Of a stretch of 6,711 nt of DNA, positions 1-5,045 are shown piece after piece. The notes below the pieces were generated by a model, which had not been told where the DNA came from, made no database searches, and saw nothing but the letters and a program-made list of their open reading frames with translations. The stretch lies in assembly GCA_003450915.1 (NCBI GenBank), contig DMEM01000128.1, positions 1-6,711 of the forward strand, written 5' to 3'. Position 1 is the first letter of the stretch; each line of letters opens with the position of its first letter. This DNA comes from Alphaproteobacteria bacterium. GTDB lineage: Bacteria > Pseudomonadota > Alphaproteobacteria > UBA1280 > UBA12223. The translations under genes were made by a program, and so were the position numbers.

Positions 1-66
1 AGAATGTCTCAAGCATCAGATGGTGCAAAAGAAGTATCATACAAAATTAAAGAAATTAGAGCTTAA
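1..66 (+). CDS. C-terminal end of a methyl-accepting chemotaxis protein (partial, cut by window edge)
   Basis: Frame 1 is open from the first base and encodes 21 residues before a TAA stop. They match the last 21 residues of the complete chemoreceptor encoded downstream at all but two positions (K for R in the middle, A for S at the end). At DNA level the first 26 bases are identical to positions 1688-1713, and later differences are mostly at third codon positions. This is therefore the distal helix of the cytoplasmic signalling hairpin of a paralogous receptor. It has no CheR/CheB-tethering pentapeptide at its end. A terminator follows within 40 bases, so it is probably an intact gene cut by the window edge rather than a broken copy. 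Nothing can be said of its sensor domain. Confidence 0.85.
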   Translation, partial: RMSQASDGAKEVSYKIKEIRA

Positions 67-100
67 TAGCACTCATAGATTAAAAAAAATGATATAAGAT

Positions 101-129
101 AAAAAAACGCCTTTTTTTGGCGTTTTTTT
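101..129 (+). terminator. Rho-independent terminator of the upstream chemoreceptor gene
   Basis: An 11-bp perfect stem pairs 101-111 with 119-129 around a loop of seven T. The GC core is ACGCC/GGCGT, with an A-tract on the 5' side and a T-tract on the 3' side. It lies 34 bases after the stop at 66 and separates the upstream receptor from the next one. Confidence 0.9.
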
Positions 130-184
130 ATTTTATAAAATGTTGTTCTTTTTCTGATGTTTATTTAACCCTATTACCAACTAA

Positions 185-251
185 GGTATATTGCTATAAC
201 TATTGCGGTATATTGACATTATTGCCTAGAGTTTGCTAGCCTTTTTATAGT
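185..251 (+). promoter_or_regulatory. Putative promoter and operator-like direct repeats upstream of the Cache chemoreceptor
   Basis: GGTATATTG occurs at 185-193 and again at 207-215, a 22-bp period or about two helical turns. TATTGC also recurs at 201-206 and 220-225. Two promoter readings are possible. One is TTGCCT (222-227), 18 bp, TATAGT (246-251). The other uses the perfect -35 box TTGACA (213-218), which has no good -10 box at normal spacing. The second direct repeat overlaps that TTGACA, which would suit a regulator binding site. This is inference from sequence only, and an alternative flagellar or other sigma factor cannot be excluded. Confidence 0.35.
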
Positions 252-298
252 GTATATTTTTTACGCGTAAAAACAAAAACAAAAACGGAGTTTAAAAT

Positions 299-1753
299 AT
301 GAATTTTTTAAGCAAGCTTAGTATTAAAGCTAAGCTAATTACGTTGTTATTAGTAATTTTGGCATTTATTACTATTAACGATATTCAAGTTATATCAAAA
401 ATGGTAGAGCAAAATAAAAATGGAAAAATGGAAAAAATAACTTCGGTTGTTGATATTGCATATACAAGATTAGAAAAGCTTTATGGAAAAATGAATGAAA
501 GAGGTCTTTCTGAAGATTATATCCGTAAGTTATATTACTCTGAAATTGAAGACATGTGGTTTGATAATGGAACAGGTTATATCTTTTTATTTGATAAAGA
601 TGGAGTGAATATTAAATTACCAGCAGCCCCAGAAAAGGAAGGAAAGTCTTTTTGGAGTGTATCAGATTCTAATGGCAAGTACTTTATTAGAGATATTGTT
701 AAAGATGCCGTTTCTAAGGGGTCTTCAGTAACAGATTATTACTTCATTAAGCCAGGTGCGCCAGCACCAGCTCCTAAAGTATCATATGCAAGGTATTTCC
801 AACCTTTAAATATCGTAATTGGTACAGGCGTTTATATGGATGATGTTGAACGTGAGAATGCAGCGATGAAAAAAGAAATTATTACTAGGTTAGCTATATT
901 ATTTATGATTATCTTAGTTGTTTTTGTTATTATATTCTCTGATTTTAACAAAGCAGTGAATAAATTAATCAATAATATGAATAAGCTAGCTGATAACGAT
1001 ACAAGTGTTAAAATAGATCTATCAAGAAAAGATGAGGTTGGTAAAATGGCTGCATGTGTTGAGATTTTTAAAACAAGTATTATTGAAAGAATGCGTCTAG
1101 AGACTGAGTCAGAATCTGAAAAGAATCGTTTAGAAGCTGAAAATAGGGATAAGATTTTATCAATTACAACAGATATTGCTCATAGTTCATCATCAGTTGA
1201 AGAACATATTAGTGGAATTTCAACAGCAGCATCAGAATTATCATCAACATTAGAAGATATTGGTACTAAGGTAGATGAAACAAGTAATATGACAATGTTA
1301 GCCCAAGAAGAGTCAGAGAAGGGCAATGCTACAATTCAAGAATTAAGTAATAGTGCAGCAAAAATTGGCGAAGTTGTTAGGCTAATTCAAGAAATTGCAG
1401 AAAAAACAAACTTACTAGCACTTAATGCATCAATTGAGGCAGCAAGGGCAGGTGATGAAGGTCGAGGTTTTGCAGTTGTAGCAGAAGAGGTTAAAAAACT
1501 AGCTCAACAAACTTCAACAGCAACAAGTGATATTTATAGCCAAGTTAATATGATTCAGTCAAATAGTGATAATAGTGTAAAAGCAATTGAAAACATTAGT
1601 AAGCAGATTAATGCAATTAATGAGTTTACTCAGCACTTAGTTGTTTCTATGACAGAGCAAAGAACAGCAACAAATGATATTTCTGAGAGAATGTCTCAAG
1701 CATCAGATGGTGCTAGAGAAGTGTCGTATAAGATTAAAGAAATTAGAAGTTAG
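299..1753 (+). CDS. Methyl-accepting chemotaxis protein with a single Cache sensor domain
   Basis: This is a 484-residue transmembrane chemoreceptor. A membrane helix (about 12-28) leads to a periplasmic single-Cache domain (about 40-185). The KPGAPAPAPK loop at 151-160 and the IGTGVYMDD strand at 174-182 are typical of the sCache_2 family, several of whose characterised members bind small carboxylates; the ligand here is unknown. A second membrane helix (about 194-214) is followed by a HAMP domain (about 215-265, with DEVGKM at 245-250), an acidic Ser/Glu-rich linker, and the MCP signalling domain (about 290-484). The conserved hairpin tip that contacts CheA and CheW spans about 366-395 and includes NLLALNASIEAARAGDEGRG. 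No C-terminal CheR-tethering pentapeptide is present. The start is supported by ACGGAG (285-290), 8 bases before the ATG. The gene follows a paralogue in tandem but has its own terminator. Confidence 0.95.
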   Translation: MNFLSKLSIKAKLITLLLVILAFITINDIQVISKMVEQNKNGKMEKITSVVDIAYTRLEKLYGKMNERGLSEDYIRKLYYSEIEDMWFDNGTGYIFLFDKDGVNIKLPAAPEKEGKSFWSVSDSNGKYFIRDIVKDAVSKGSSVTDYYFIKPGAPAPAPKVSYARYFQPLNIVIGTGVYMDDVERENAAMKKEIITRLAILFMIILVVFVIIFSDFNKAVNKLINNMNKLADNDTSVKIDLSRKDEVGKMAACVEIFKTSIIERMRLETESESEKNRLEAENRDKILSITTDIAHSSSSVEEHISGISTAASELSSTLEDIGTKVDETSNMTMLAQEESEKGNATIQELSNSAAKIGEVVRLIQEIAEKTNLLALNASIEAARAGDEGRGFAVVAEEVKKLAQQTSTATSDIYSQVNMIQSNSDNSVKAIENISKQINAINEFTQHLVVSMTEQRTATNDISERMSQASDGAREVSYKIKEIRS

Positions 1754-1765
1754 AAAATAAATTAT

Positions 1766-1794
1766 AAAAAAGAGGGCTTTAGGTCCTCTTTTTT
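1766..1794 (+). terminator. Rho-independent terminator of the Cache chemoreceptor gene
   Basis: A 12-bp stem with one G-U pair joins 1766-1777 to 1783-1794 around loop TTTAG. It has an A-rich 5' arm, an AGAGGGC core and a run of eight T. It begins 12 bases after the stop codon and isolates the receptor from rpsD. Confidence 0.92.
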
Positions 1795-1816
1795 TTGTTT
1801 AGATATAAGATAATAC

Positions 1817-1844
1817 TTGACTAAAAGCTAAAAATGATTATAAT
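1817..1844 (+). promoter_or_regulatory. Strong sigma70-type promoter of rpsD
   Basis: TTGACT at 1817-1822 and a perfect TATAAT at 1839-1844 are separated by 16 bp. The start site would be near 1851, giving a leader of about 150 nt before the rpsD ATG. It lies directly after the preceding terminator, as expected for an independent, highly expressed ribosomal protein gene. Confidence 0.8.
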
Positions 1845-1850
1845 AAGGCC

Positions 1851-2003
1851 TAGTTGAATACGTAAATTCTACGTATTTATTTAATCGCCAAGCAGTACAC
1901 TTTAACATTAGTTGAAGCGTTCACGAGGGTAAATACTTGTTTTTCAAGTTTTTATTCAACTGCTTAGTATAGGTTCGTGAATTAAAAATAAGGATATATA
2001 ATA
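1851..2003 (+). promoter_or_regulatory. Structured 5' leader of rpsD; candidate S4 autoregulatory RNA
   Basis: The leader contains several complementary segments. Hairpin P1 pairs 1857-1864 with 1870-1877 (8 bp, perfect). Long stem P2 pairs 1890-1896 with 1959-1965 (7 bp, perfect). Inside P2, P3 pairs 1897-1906 with 1911-1920 (one mismatch, one G-U, loop ATTA) and P4 pairs 1931-1939 with 1945-1953 (one mismatch, loop of five T). Bases 1920-1926 (TTCACGA), in the junction after P3, are complementary to 1975-1981 (TCGTGAA) outside P2, which would make a pseudoknot ending 8 bases before the Shine-Dalgarno AAGGA (1990-1994). An alternative pairing, 1910-1916 with 1955-1961, would open P3 and most of P4. 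S4 represses its own synthesis through pseudoknotted leaders in E. coli and through an rpsD leader in B. subtilis; a similar role here is inference. Confidence 0.55.
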
Positions 2004-2615
2004 ATGGGAAACGTTAGAGTTACACCTAAATACAAAATCGCTCGTAGATTAGGTGAAAACCTATGGGGTAGAGATAAATGCCCTACAAACACTAGAACTT
2101 CAGGCCCTGGTATGCATGGTGCTAGAAGAGGCAGAATGACTGACTATGGTGTTCAGTTCAGAGAAAAACAAAAGCTAAAAGGTTACTATGGTAACATTTC
2201 TGAAAAACAATTTGTAGCTATCTACAAAGACGCTTCAAGAATTAAAGGTGATAAATCTGAAAACTTAATTAAGCTTTTAGAATCACGTTTAGACGCGATT
2301 GTTTACAGACTGAACTTCGTTCCAACTGTATTCGCTGCAAGACAACTAATTAACCACAAACACGTTAAAGTTAACGGTAAACTAGTTAATGTTGCTTCTT
2401 ACAGATGTAAAGTTGGTGACGTTATTGAAGTTGCTGACAAATCTCAAGCTATTCCTATGGTTGCTGAAGCTGTAGAAAAAGGTGAAAGAGATATCCCTGA
2501 TTACATCACATGTGATAAGTTCAAAGGTACATTTAATAGACTTCCAGAATTCGACGAAGTTCCTTACCCTGTACAAATGAACCCACACTTAATTATCGAG
2601 TTCTACTCAAGATAA
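2004..2615 (+). CDS. rpsD: 30S ribosomal protein S4
   Basis: S4 is a primary 16S rRNA-binding protein that nucleates assembly of the 30S body and contributes to decoding fidelity. The 203 residues match the alphaproteobacterial form in length. Landmarks include the N-terminal region with RRLGENLWGRDKCP (14-27), KQKLKGYYGNISEKQF near 55-70, the S4 RNA-binding domain (about 92-155, with NHKHVKVNGKLVNVASYR), and the conserved end PYPVQMNPHLIIEFYSR. The zinc-binding cysteine cluster of some S4 proteins is absent. Codons are richer in C-ending forms (AAC, TTC, GAC, ATC) than in the flanking receptor genes, as expected for high expression. AAGGA at 1990-1994 precedes the ATG by 9 bases. The gene is monocistronic, with its own promoter, leader and terminator, and lies between chemoreceptor genes rather than in a ribosomal protein operon. 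Confidence 0.98.
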   Translation: MGNVRVTPKYKIARRLGENLWGRDKCPTNTRTSGPGMHGARRGRMTDYGVQFREKQKLKGYYGNISEKQFVAIYKDASRIKGDKSENLIKLLESRLDAIVYRLNFVPTVFAARQLINHKHVKVNGKLVNVASYRCKVGDVIEVADKSQAIPMVAEAVEKGERDIPDYITCDKFKGTFNRLPEFDEVPYPVQMNPHLIIEFYSR

Positions 2616-2720
2616 TTTTAATGGTGATTTTTTGGTTGACTTTTTCCTTTTTGAAGTCGTAGCGTATTTTAATACACTTCCTTTATTAAAAAAGAAAAAA
2701 TTCTTCCAAAATCCCGCGTT
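2616..2720 (+). other. Structured 3' untranslated region of rpsD
   Basis: About 105 bases separate the rpsD stop from its terminator, more than for the other genes here, and no credible reading frame fills them. GGTGATTTTTTGG (2624-2636) can pair with CCAAAATCCC (2706-2715), allowing two bulged T, which would enclose the middle of the region. Inside, GAAGT (2653-2657) plus GTAT (2664-2667) can pair with ATACACTTC (2672-2680). The first of these segments can instead pair upstream with GACTT (2638-2642). The region could protect the 3' end or be a small RNA, but I see no internal promoter with a good -10 box. Confidence 0.3.
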
Positions 2721-2754
2721 AAAAGAGTCCAGCCTTTATGGCTGGGCTTTTTTT
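2721..2754 (+). terminator. Rho-independent terminator of rpsD
   Basis: GTCCAGCC (2727-2734) pairs with GGCTGGGC (2740-2747), one G-U pair included, around loop TTTAT. Seven T follow and A-rich sequence precedes. This is the most GC-rich terminator stem in the window, fitting a strongly transcribed gene. Confidence 0.93.
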
Positions 2755-2955
2755 ATATTATTGGTTTATACATCATGATTGTATATTTTTTAGGTTGTGC
2801 CAATATTCATTAAAGTATACATATTTCTATATTCTAATATTATCTTTTTTAATGAAAGATAAAAAATTAATTGATTTGAGCTAGTTTTAATGGAAATCTC
2901 TCAATTATAAGTATAAATATCCATAAAAATAAAAATAATATAGGGGTGTATTAAT
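2755..2955 (+). other. AT-rich intergenic leader of the globin-coupled chemoreceptor gene
   Basis: These 201 very AT-rich bases hold no gene I can support. TATCTTT (2841-2847) and AAAGATA (2855-2861) form a perfect 7-bp inverted repeat. AATTG plus ATTT (2869-2877) can pair with AAAT (2894-2897) and CAATT (2902-2906) across a four-base bulge. Candidate -10 boxes such as TATAAG (2906-2911) and TATAAA (2912-2917) lack a convincing -35 partner at 16-18 bp, so the promoter is not assigned. The ribosome-binding site AGGGGTG (2942-2948) lies shortly before the ATG at 2956. Confidence 0.4.
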
Positions 2956-4044
2956 ATGAGCCAACAGAACTTATCTAAGTTACTGTCTTTTTATCATTTA
3001 GATCAAGGTCGTAAGTTTACAGAATTACATGATTTTTTAGTAGATACTAAAATTATTGATTCTATTATGAATGAATTTTATAACTATATCTTAAAGTTTG
3101 ATAACTTAGTTCACGTACTTGAAAATTCAGGACGATCAGTTGAAAATGTAAAAGCAGCTCAAAGAAATCACTGGATAAATACCTTAAAAGCAGGTTTTGA
3201 TGATTCATATGAGCAAAGAGTTAAAAGAATTGGAATGTCTCATGTTAAAGTTGATCTAACTCCTGAATGGTATATTGGTGGGTATAACCAAGTGCAACAG
3301 GTTTTCTTAAAAGAAGTAAATGCTTTAATGGCTAAAAAGAATACTTTATTCTCTAAGAAGAAATACCAAAATGAAAAATTACAAGAGTTCATATCAACAT
3401 TCTTCAAAATTACAAATATAGATATGTCTGTTTCTATTAGTGTTTATATTGCTTTATCAAATCAAAAACATGATGAGTTAATGGCAAGACAATCAGCAAT
3501 TAAAGATCAACTAACTGTTGGTATAGCAGAATCAACTCAAGCAACATCAGATGTCAGCTCAGCGGTTAATACTATTTTGAATGAAAATAATTCATGCCAA
3601 ACTCTAATTTCAAACTCAAAAGACTCATTAGATGAGCTAACTCATGCATCAAAAGCATTTAATAATGATATTGAAGAAATTAGAAGTATTTTAAGTTTAA
3701 TTAAAGATATTTCTACAAAAACAAACTTACTATCATTAAATGCATCAATTGAGGCAGCAAGAGCTGGGGATGCAGGTAAAGGTTTTGCCGTTGTTGCATC
3801 TGAAGTTAAAAAGCTTGCAGATCAAACAAGTAGCTCTGTAAATGATATTGCCCAATCGCTAGAAAAAATTGTAACAGGGTCTGAACAAATCTCAACAAGC
3901 ATTGAAGAAGTTGATGAGGTTACATCAAATGTTGTTAGAAGTAATAATGTTGTTAATGAAATGATTAGTGCTCAATCAGCTGCTATTGAAGAAATTACAG
4001 CAACAATGGAAAGTTTAGATTCTATCGCAAAGGATGAAATGTAA
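2956..4044 (+). CDS. Soluble globin-coupled chemoreceptor (HemAT-like aerotaxis transducer)
   Basis: This 362-residue protein has no membrane segment. Residues about 5-168 form a protoglobin-type sensor domain. The signature RIGMSHVKVDLTPEWYIGGY (91-110) carries H96, which aligns with the proximal haem-ligating histidine of HemAT proteins; FYNY at 41-44 supplies aromatic residues where HemAT has its distal-pocket tyrosine. Residues about 180-362 form the MCP signalling hairpin, with the tip near 251-290 (KTNLLSLNASIEAARAGDAG) and arms of similar length on each side, so the protein appears complete. Family knowledge says such proteins sense O2 or another diatomic gas through haem and signal through CheA/CheW in the cytoplasm; aerotaxis is inferred. 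AGGGGTG (2942-2948) supports the start. It shares a 23-base identical stretch at the signalling tip with the Cache receptor (3739-3761 and 1424-1446). Confidence 0.92.
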   Translation: MSQQNLSKLLSFYHLDQGRKFTELHDFLVDTKIIDSIMNEFYNYILKFDNLVHVLENSGRSVENVKAAQRNHWINTLKAGFDDSYEQRVKRIGMSHVKVDLTPEWYIGGYNQVQQVFLKEVNALMAKKNTLFSKKKYQNEKLQEFISTFFKITNIDMSVSISVYIALSNQKHDELMARQSAIKDQLTVGIAESTQATSDVSSAVNTILNENNSCQTLISNSKDSLDELTHASKAFNNDIEEIRSILSLIKDISTKTNLLSLNASIEAARAGDAGKGFAVVASEVKKLADQTSSSVNDIAQSLEKIVTGSEQISTSIEEVDEVTSNVVRSNNVVNEMISAQSAAIEEITATMESLDSIAKDEM

Positions 4045-4068
4045 TATTTTTTATTATAATTTACCCAT

Positions 4069-4105
4069 AAAAAGAAGGCTCCTTAGGTTAAGGGGCCTTC
4101 TTTTT
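4069..4105. terminator. Bidirectional terminator between the convergent receptor and hypothetical genes
   Basis: A 16-bp stem joins 4069-4084 to 4090-4105, with one G-U pair on the plus strand and loop AGGTT. AAAAAGAAGG on the left and CCTTCTTTTT on the right give T-tracts in both directions. It starts 24 bases after the receptor stop and ends just before the stop codon of the minus-strand gene (4108-4110), so it can serve both. Confidence 0.92.
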
Positions 4106-4107
4106 TA

Positions 4108-4539
4108 TTAGTGTGCTTCGAAAAATTCTTCTAGATGATTCCGTCCAAAGTTAATGCCTCTATCTCCTTTAACTTCTTTTGAAAGAAGGTAAACAATGAT
4201 TTCTTTAAGAACAAACTTTACCCTAATTAATCGAGTTTCTGTTTTTGAATAATCAGCAATAGTCTTGCTTAAGTTAGAGTTTATAGATGGAATAATATTT
4301 AGTTGAACTAGTTCTTCTAAAATATAATCAATATTCTCTTGTATGTAGATTTGTGTGTCTTTTTGTAGTTGAAGCTCTCGATTCTTTAAATCTTTAAGGT
4401 TTGTTTTCTCATGTTCGTCTAATGGTAATTTAAAAGTATAGCATAAAACAATACTAGGAAAGTCAGTTGAGTTTAAAGACATAGAGCTTTCAAACATTTC
4501 ACACAGGTGCTTGATGTGTCTTGACTTGTCTATCAGCAT
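4108..4539 (-). CDS. Hypothetical protein, 143 residues, family not recognised
   Basis: I do not recognise this protein. It appears mostly helical, with charged heptad-like stretches in the middle (EKTNLKDLKNRELQLQKD) and an amphipathic stretch ending in FVLKEIIVYLLSKEVKGDRG, then a polar tail NFGRNHLEEFFEAH. There is no signal peptide, no clear membrane helix and no catalytic motif. An ATG three codons further upstream (4548) would give 146 residues. The start at 4539 is preferred because AGGATGA (4551-4545 on the minus strand) then sits at normal Shine-Dalgarno distance, whereas the upstream ATG lies directly after AGG with no spacer. The gene follows another small minus-strand gene after 70 bases without a clear promoter of its own, so the two may be co-transcribed. 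It shares the convergent terminator with the globin-coupled receptor. Confidence 0.72.
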   Translation of the reverse strand: MLIDKSRHIKHLCEMFESSMSLNSTDFPSIVLCYTFKLPLDEHEKTNLKDLKNRELQLQKDTQIYIQENIDYILEELVQLNIIPSINSNLSKTIADYSKTETRLIRVKFVLKEIIVYLLSKEVKGDRGINFGRNHLEEFFEAH

Positions 4540-4567
4540 TTTATTCATCCTAAATAAAAGAAGAGAG

Positions 4568-4597
4568 AAGGGAGAGTAATATCTCCCTTTTTTTAGT
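4568..4597. terminator. Hairpin between the two small minus-strand genes, with terminator form on the plus strand
   Basis: AAGGGAGA (4568-4575) pairs perfectly with TCTCCCTT (4582-4589) around loop GTAATA. On the plus strand the stem runs into an uninterrupted T-tract and looks like a strong intrinsic terminator, although no plus-strand gene precedes it. On the minus strand, the direction of the flanking genes, the stem is followed by an interrupted pyrimidine tract (TTCTCTCTTCTTTT) and lies 16 bases before the Shine-Dalgarno of the next gene, so it may be a partial terminator or attenuator. Confidence 0.6.
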
Positions 4598-4609
4598 ATT
4601 TGGTTATTT

Positions 4610-4945
4610 TTAAGATACAGCTGCTAAAAGGTTTTTTTTATAAACTTTTTTAAGCTGCAGTTGTTGAAGCTTTTTTAAAGCAAAAGGTTTTTTATGGTTT
4701 CTTACAATTAAAAAAACTACATCGTAGCGAGTTATAAGTGTTTCAATAAGCTCGGCTCTTCTTGTGACTGTAAAGTATTTCTTTTTTTGAGATATAAGTT
4801 CAAGATAGTCATAAAATCTTTCTGAACGATCACAACTTATAAAAACTTTGGTACAGTTTAGCTTTTTTTCTTGCGTAATAAAGTCAAATGCTTGTTGGTT
4901 TTTTCTAAAAGACCAGATAGAACTTATTTCAAGATTACTTGTCAT
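4610..4945 (-). CDS. Small basic hypothetical protein, 111 residues, family not recognised
   Basis: I do not recognise this protein. It is strongly basic (about 22 Lys and Arg against about 10 Asp and Glu), most of all at the C-terminal end, where KK pairs recur every few residues (LKKLQQLQLKKVYKKN). The middle alternates likely beta strands (CTKVFISCDRS, YDVVFLIVRN) with helices, which suggests a small alpha/beta fold. There are two cysteines, no signal peptide and no membrane helix. The ATG at 4945 is chosen because GGAGG (4957-4953, minus strand) precedes it by 7 bases. The frame is open further upstream to an ATG at 4999, but that codon lies inside the predicted -10 box. The basic surface could suit nucleic acid or ribosome binding, which is only a guess. 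Confidence 0.75.
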   Translation of the reverse strand: MTSNLEISSIWSFRKNQQAFDFITQEKKLNCTKVFISCDRSERFYDYLELISQKKKYFTVTRRAELIETLITRYDVVFLIVRNHKKPFALKKLQQLQLKKVYKKNLLAAVS

Positions 4946-4952
4946 AGCGTAA

Positions 4953-4957
4953 CCTCC
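4953..4957 (-). promoter_or_regulatory. Ribosome-binding site that decides the start of the small basic protein
   Basis: GGAGG on the minus strand, 7 bases before the ATG at 4945, is the best Shine-Dalgarno match in the window. It fixes the start over the upstream in-frame ATG at 4999. Confidence 0.8.
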
Positions 4958-4971
4958 ATATTTATGAAAAA

Positions 4972-5023
4972 AAGTAACGTTAAAAACTAGACTTAGCATA
5001 GTTACTTCTTAAGCAAAAATCAA
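4972..5023 (-). promoter_or_regulatory. Promoter of the small minus-strand genes, flanked by an inverted repeat
   Basis: On the minus strand TTGATT (5023-5018), 17 bp and TATGCT (5000-4995) form a sigma70-like promoter, with four of six matches in each box. The start site would be near 4988, giving a leader of about 43 nt before the ATG at 4945. AAGTAAC (4972-4978) and its complement GTTACTT (5001-5007) bracket the -10 box and the start site, with 22 bases between arms, which could be an operator or chance. Confidence 0.5.
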
Positions 5024-5045
5024 TATAAAATTTGTGTTTATTTTA

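Noticed and set aside
1..66. Left-edge receptor fragment as a pseudogene remnant of a duplication
   Set aside because: The frame is intact with its own stop and strong terminator, and it simply runs off the window. Truncation cannot be inferred.
2382..2588. Minus-strand reading frame of 68 codons inside rpsD
   Set aside because: It is fully antisense to the conserved S4 C-terminal half, has no ribosome-binding site and has low-complexity content. It is a shadow of rpsD.
2621..2662. A 13-codon hydrophobic mini-frame just after the rpsD stop
   Set aside because: There is no Shine-Dalgarno and it is too short and T-rich to separate from chance.
2841..2868. AT-only hairpin as a second terminator after rpsD
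   Set aside because: The stem has almost no GC, the sequence after it is A-rich rather than T-rich, and rpsD already has a strong terminator upstream.
4946..4999. Extended N-terminus of the small basic protein from an ATG at 4999
   Set aside because: That ATG lies within the predicted -10 box and has no Shine-Dalgarno, while GGAGG is perfectly placed for the ATG at 4945.
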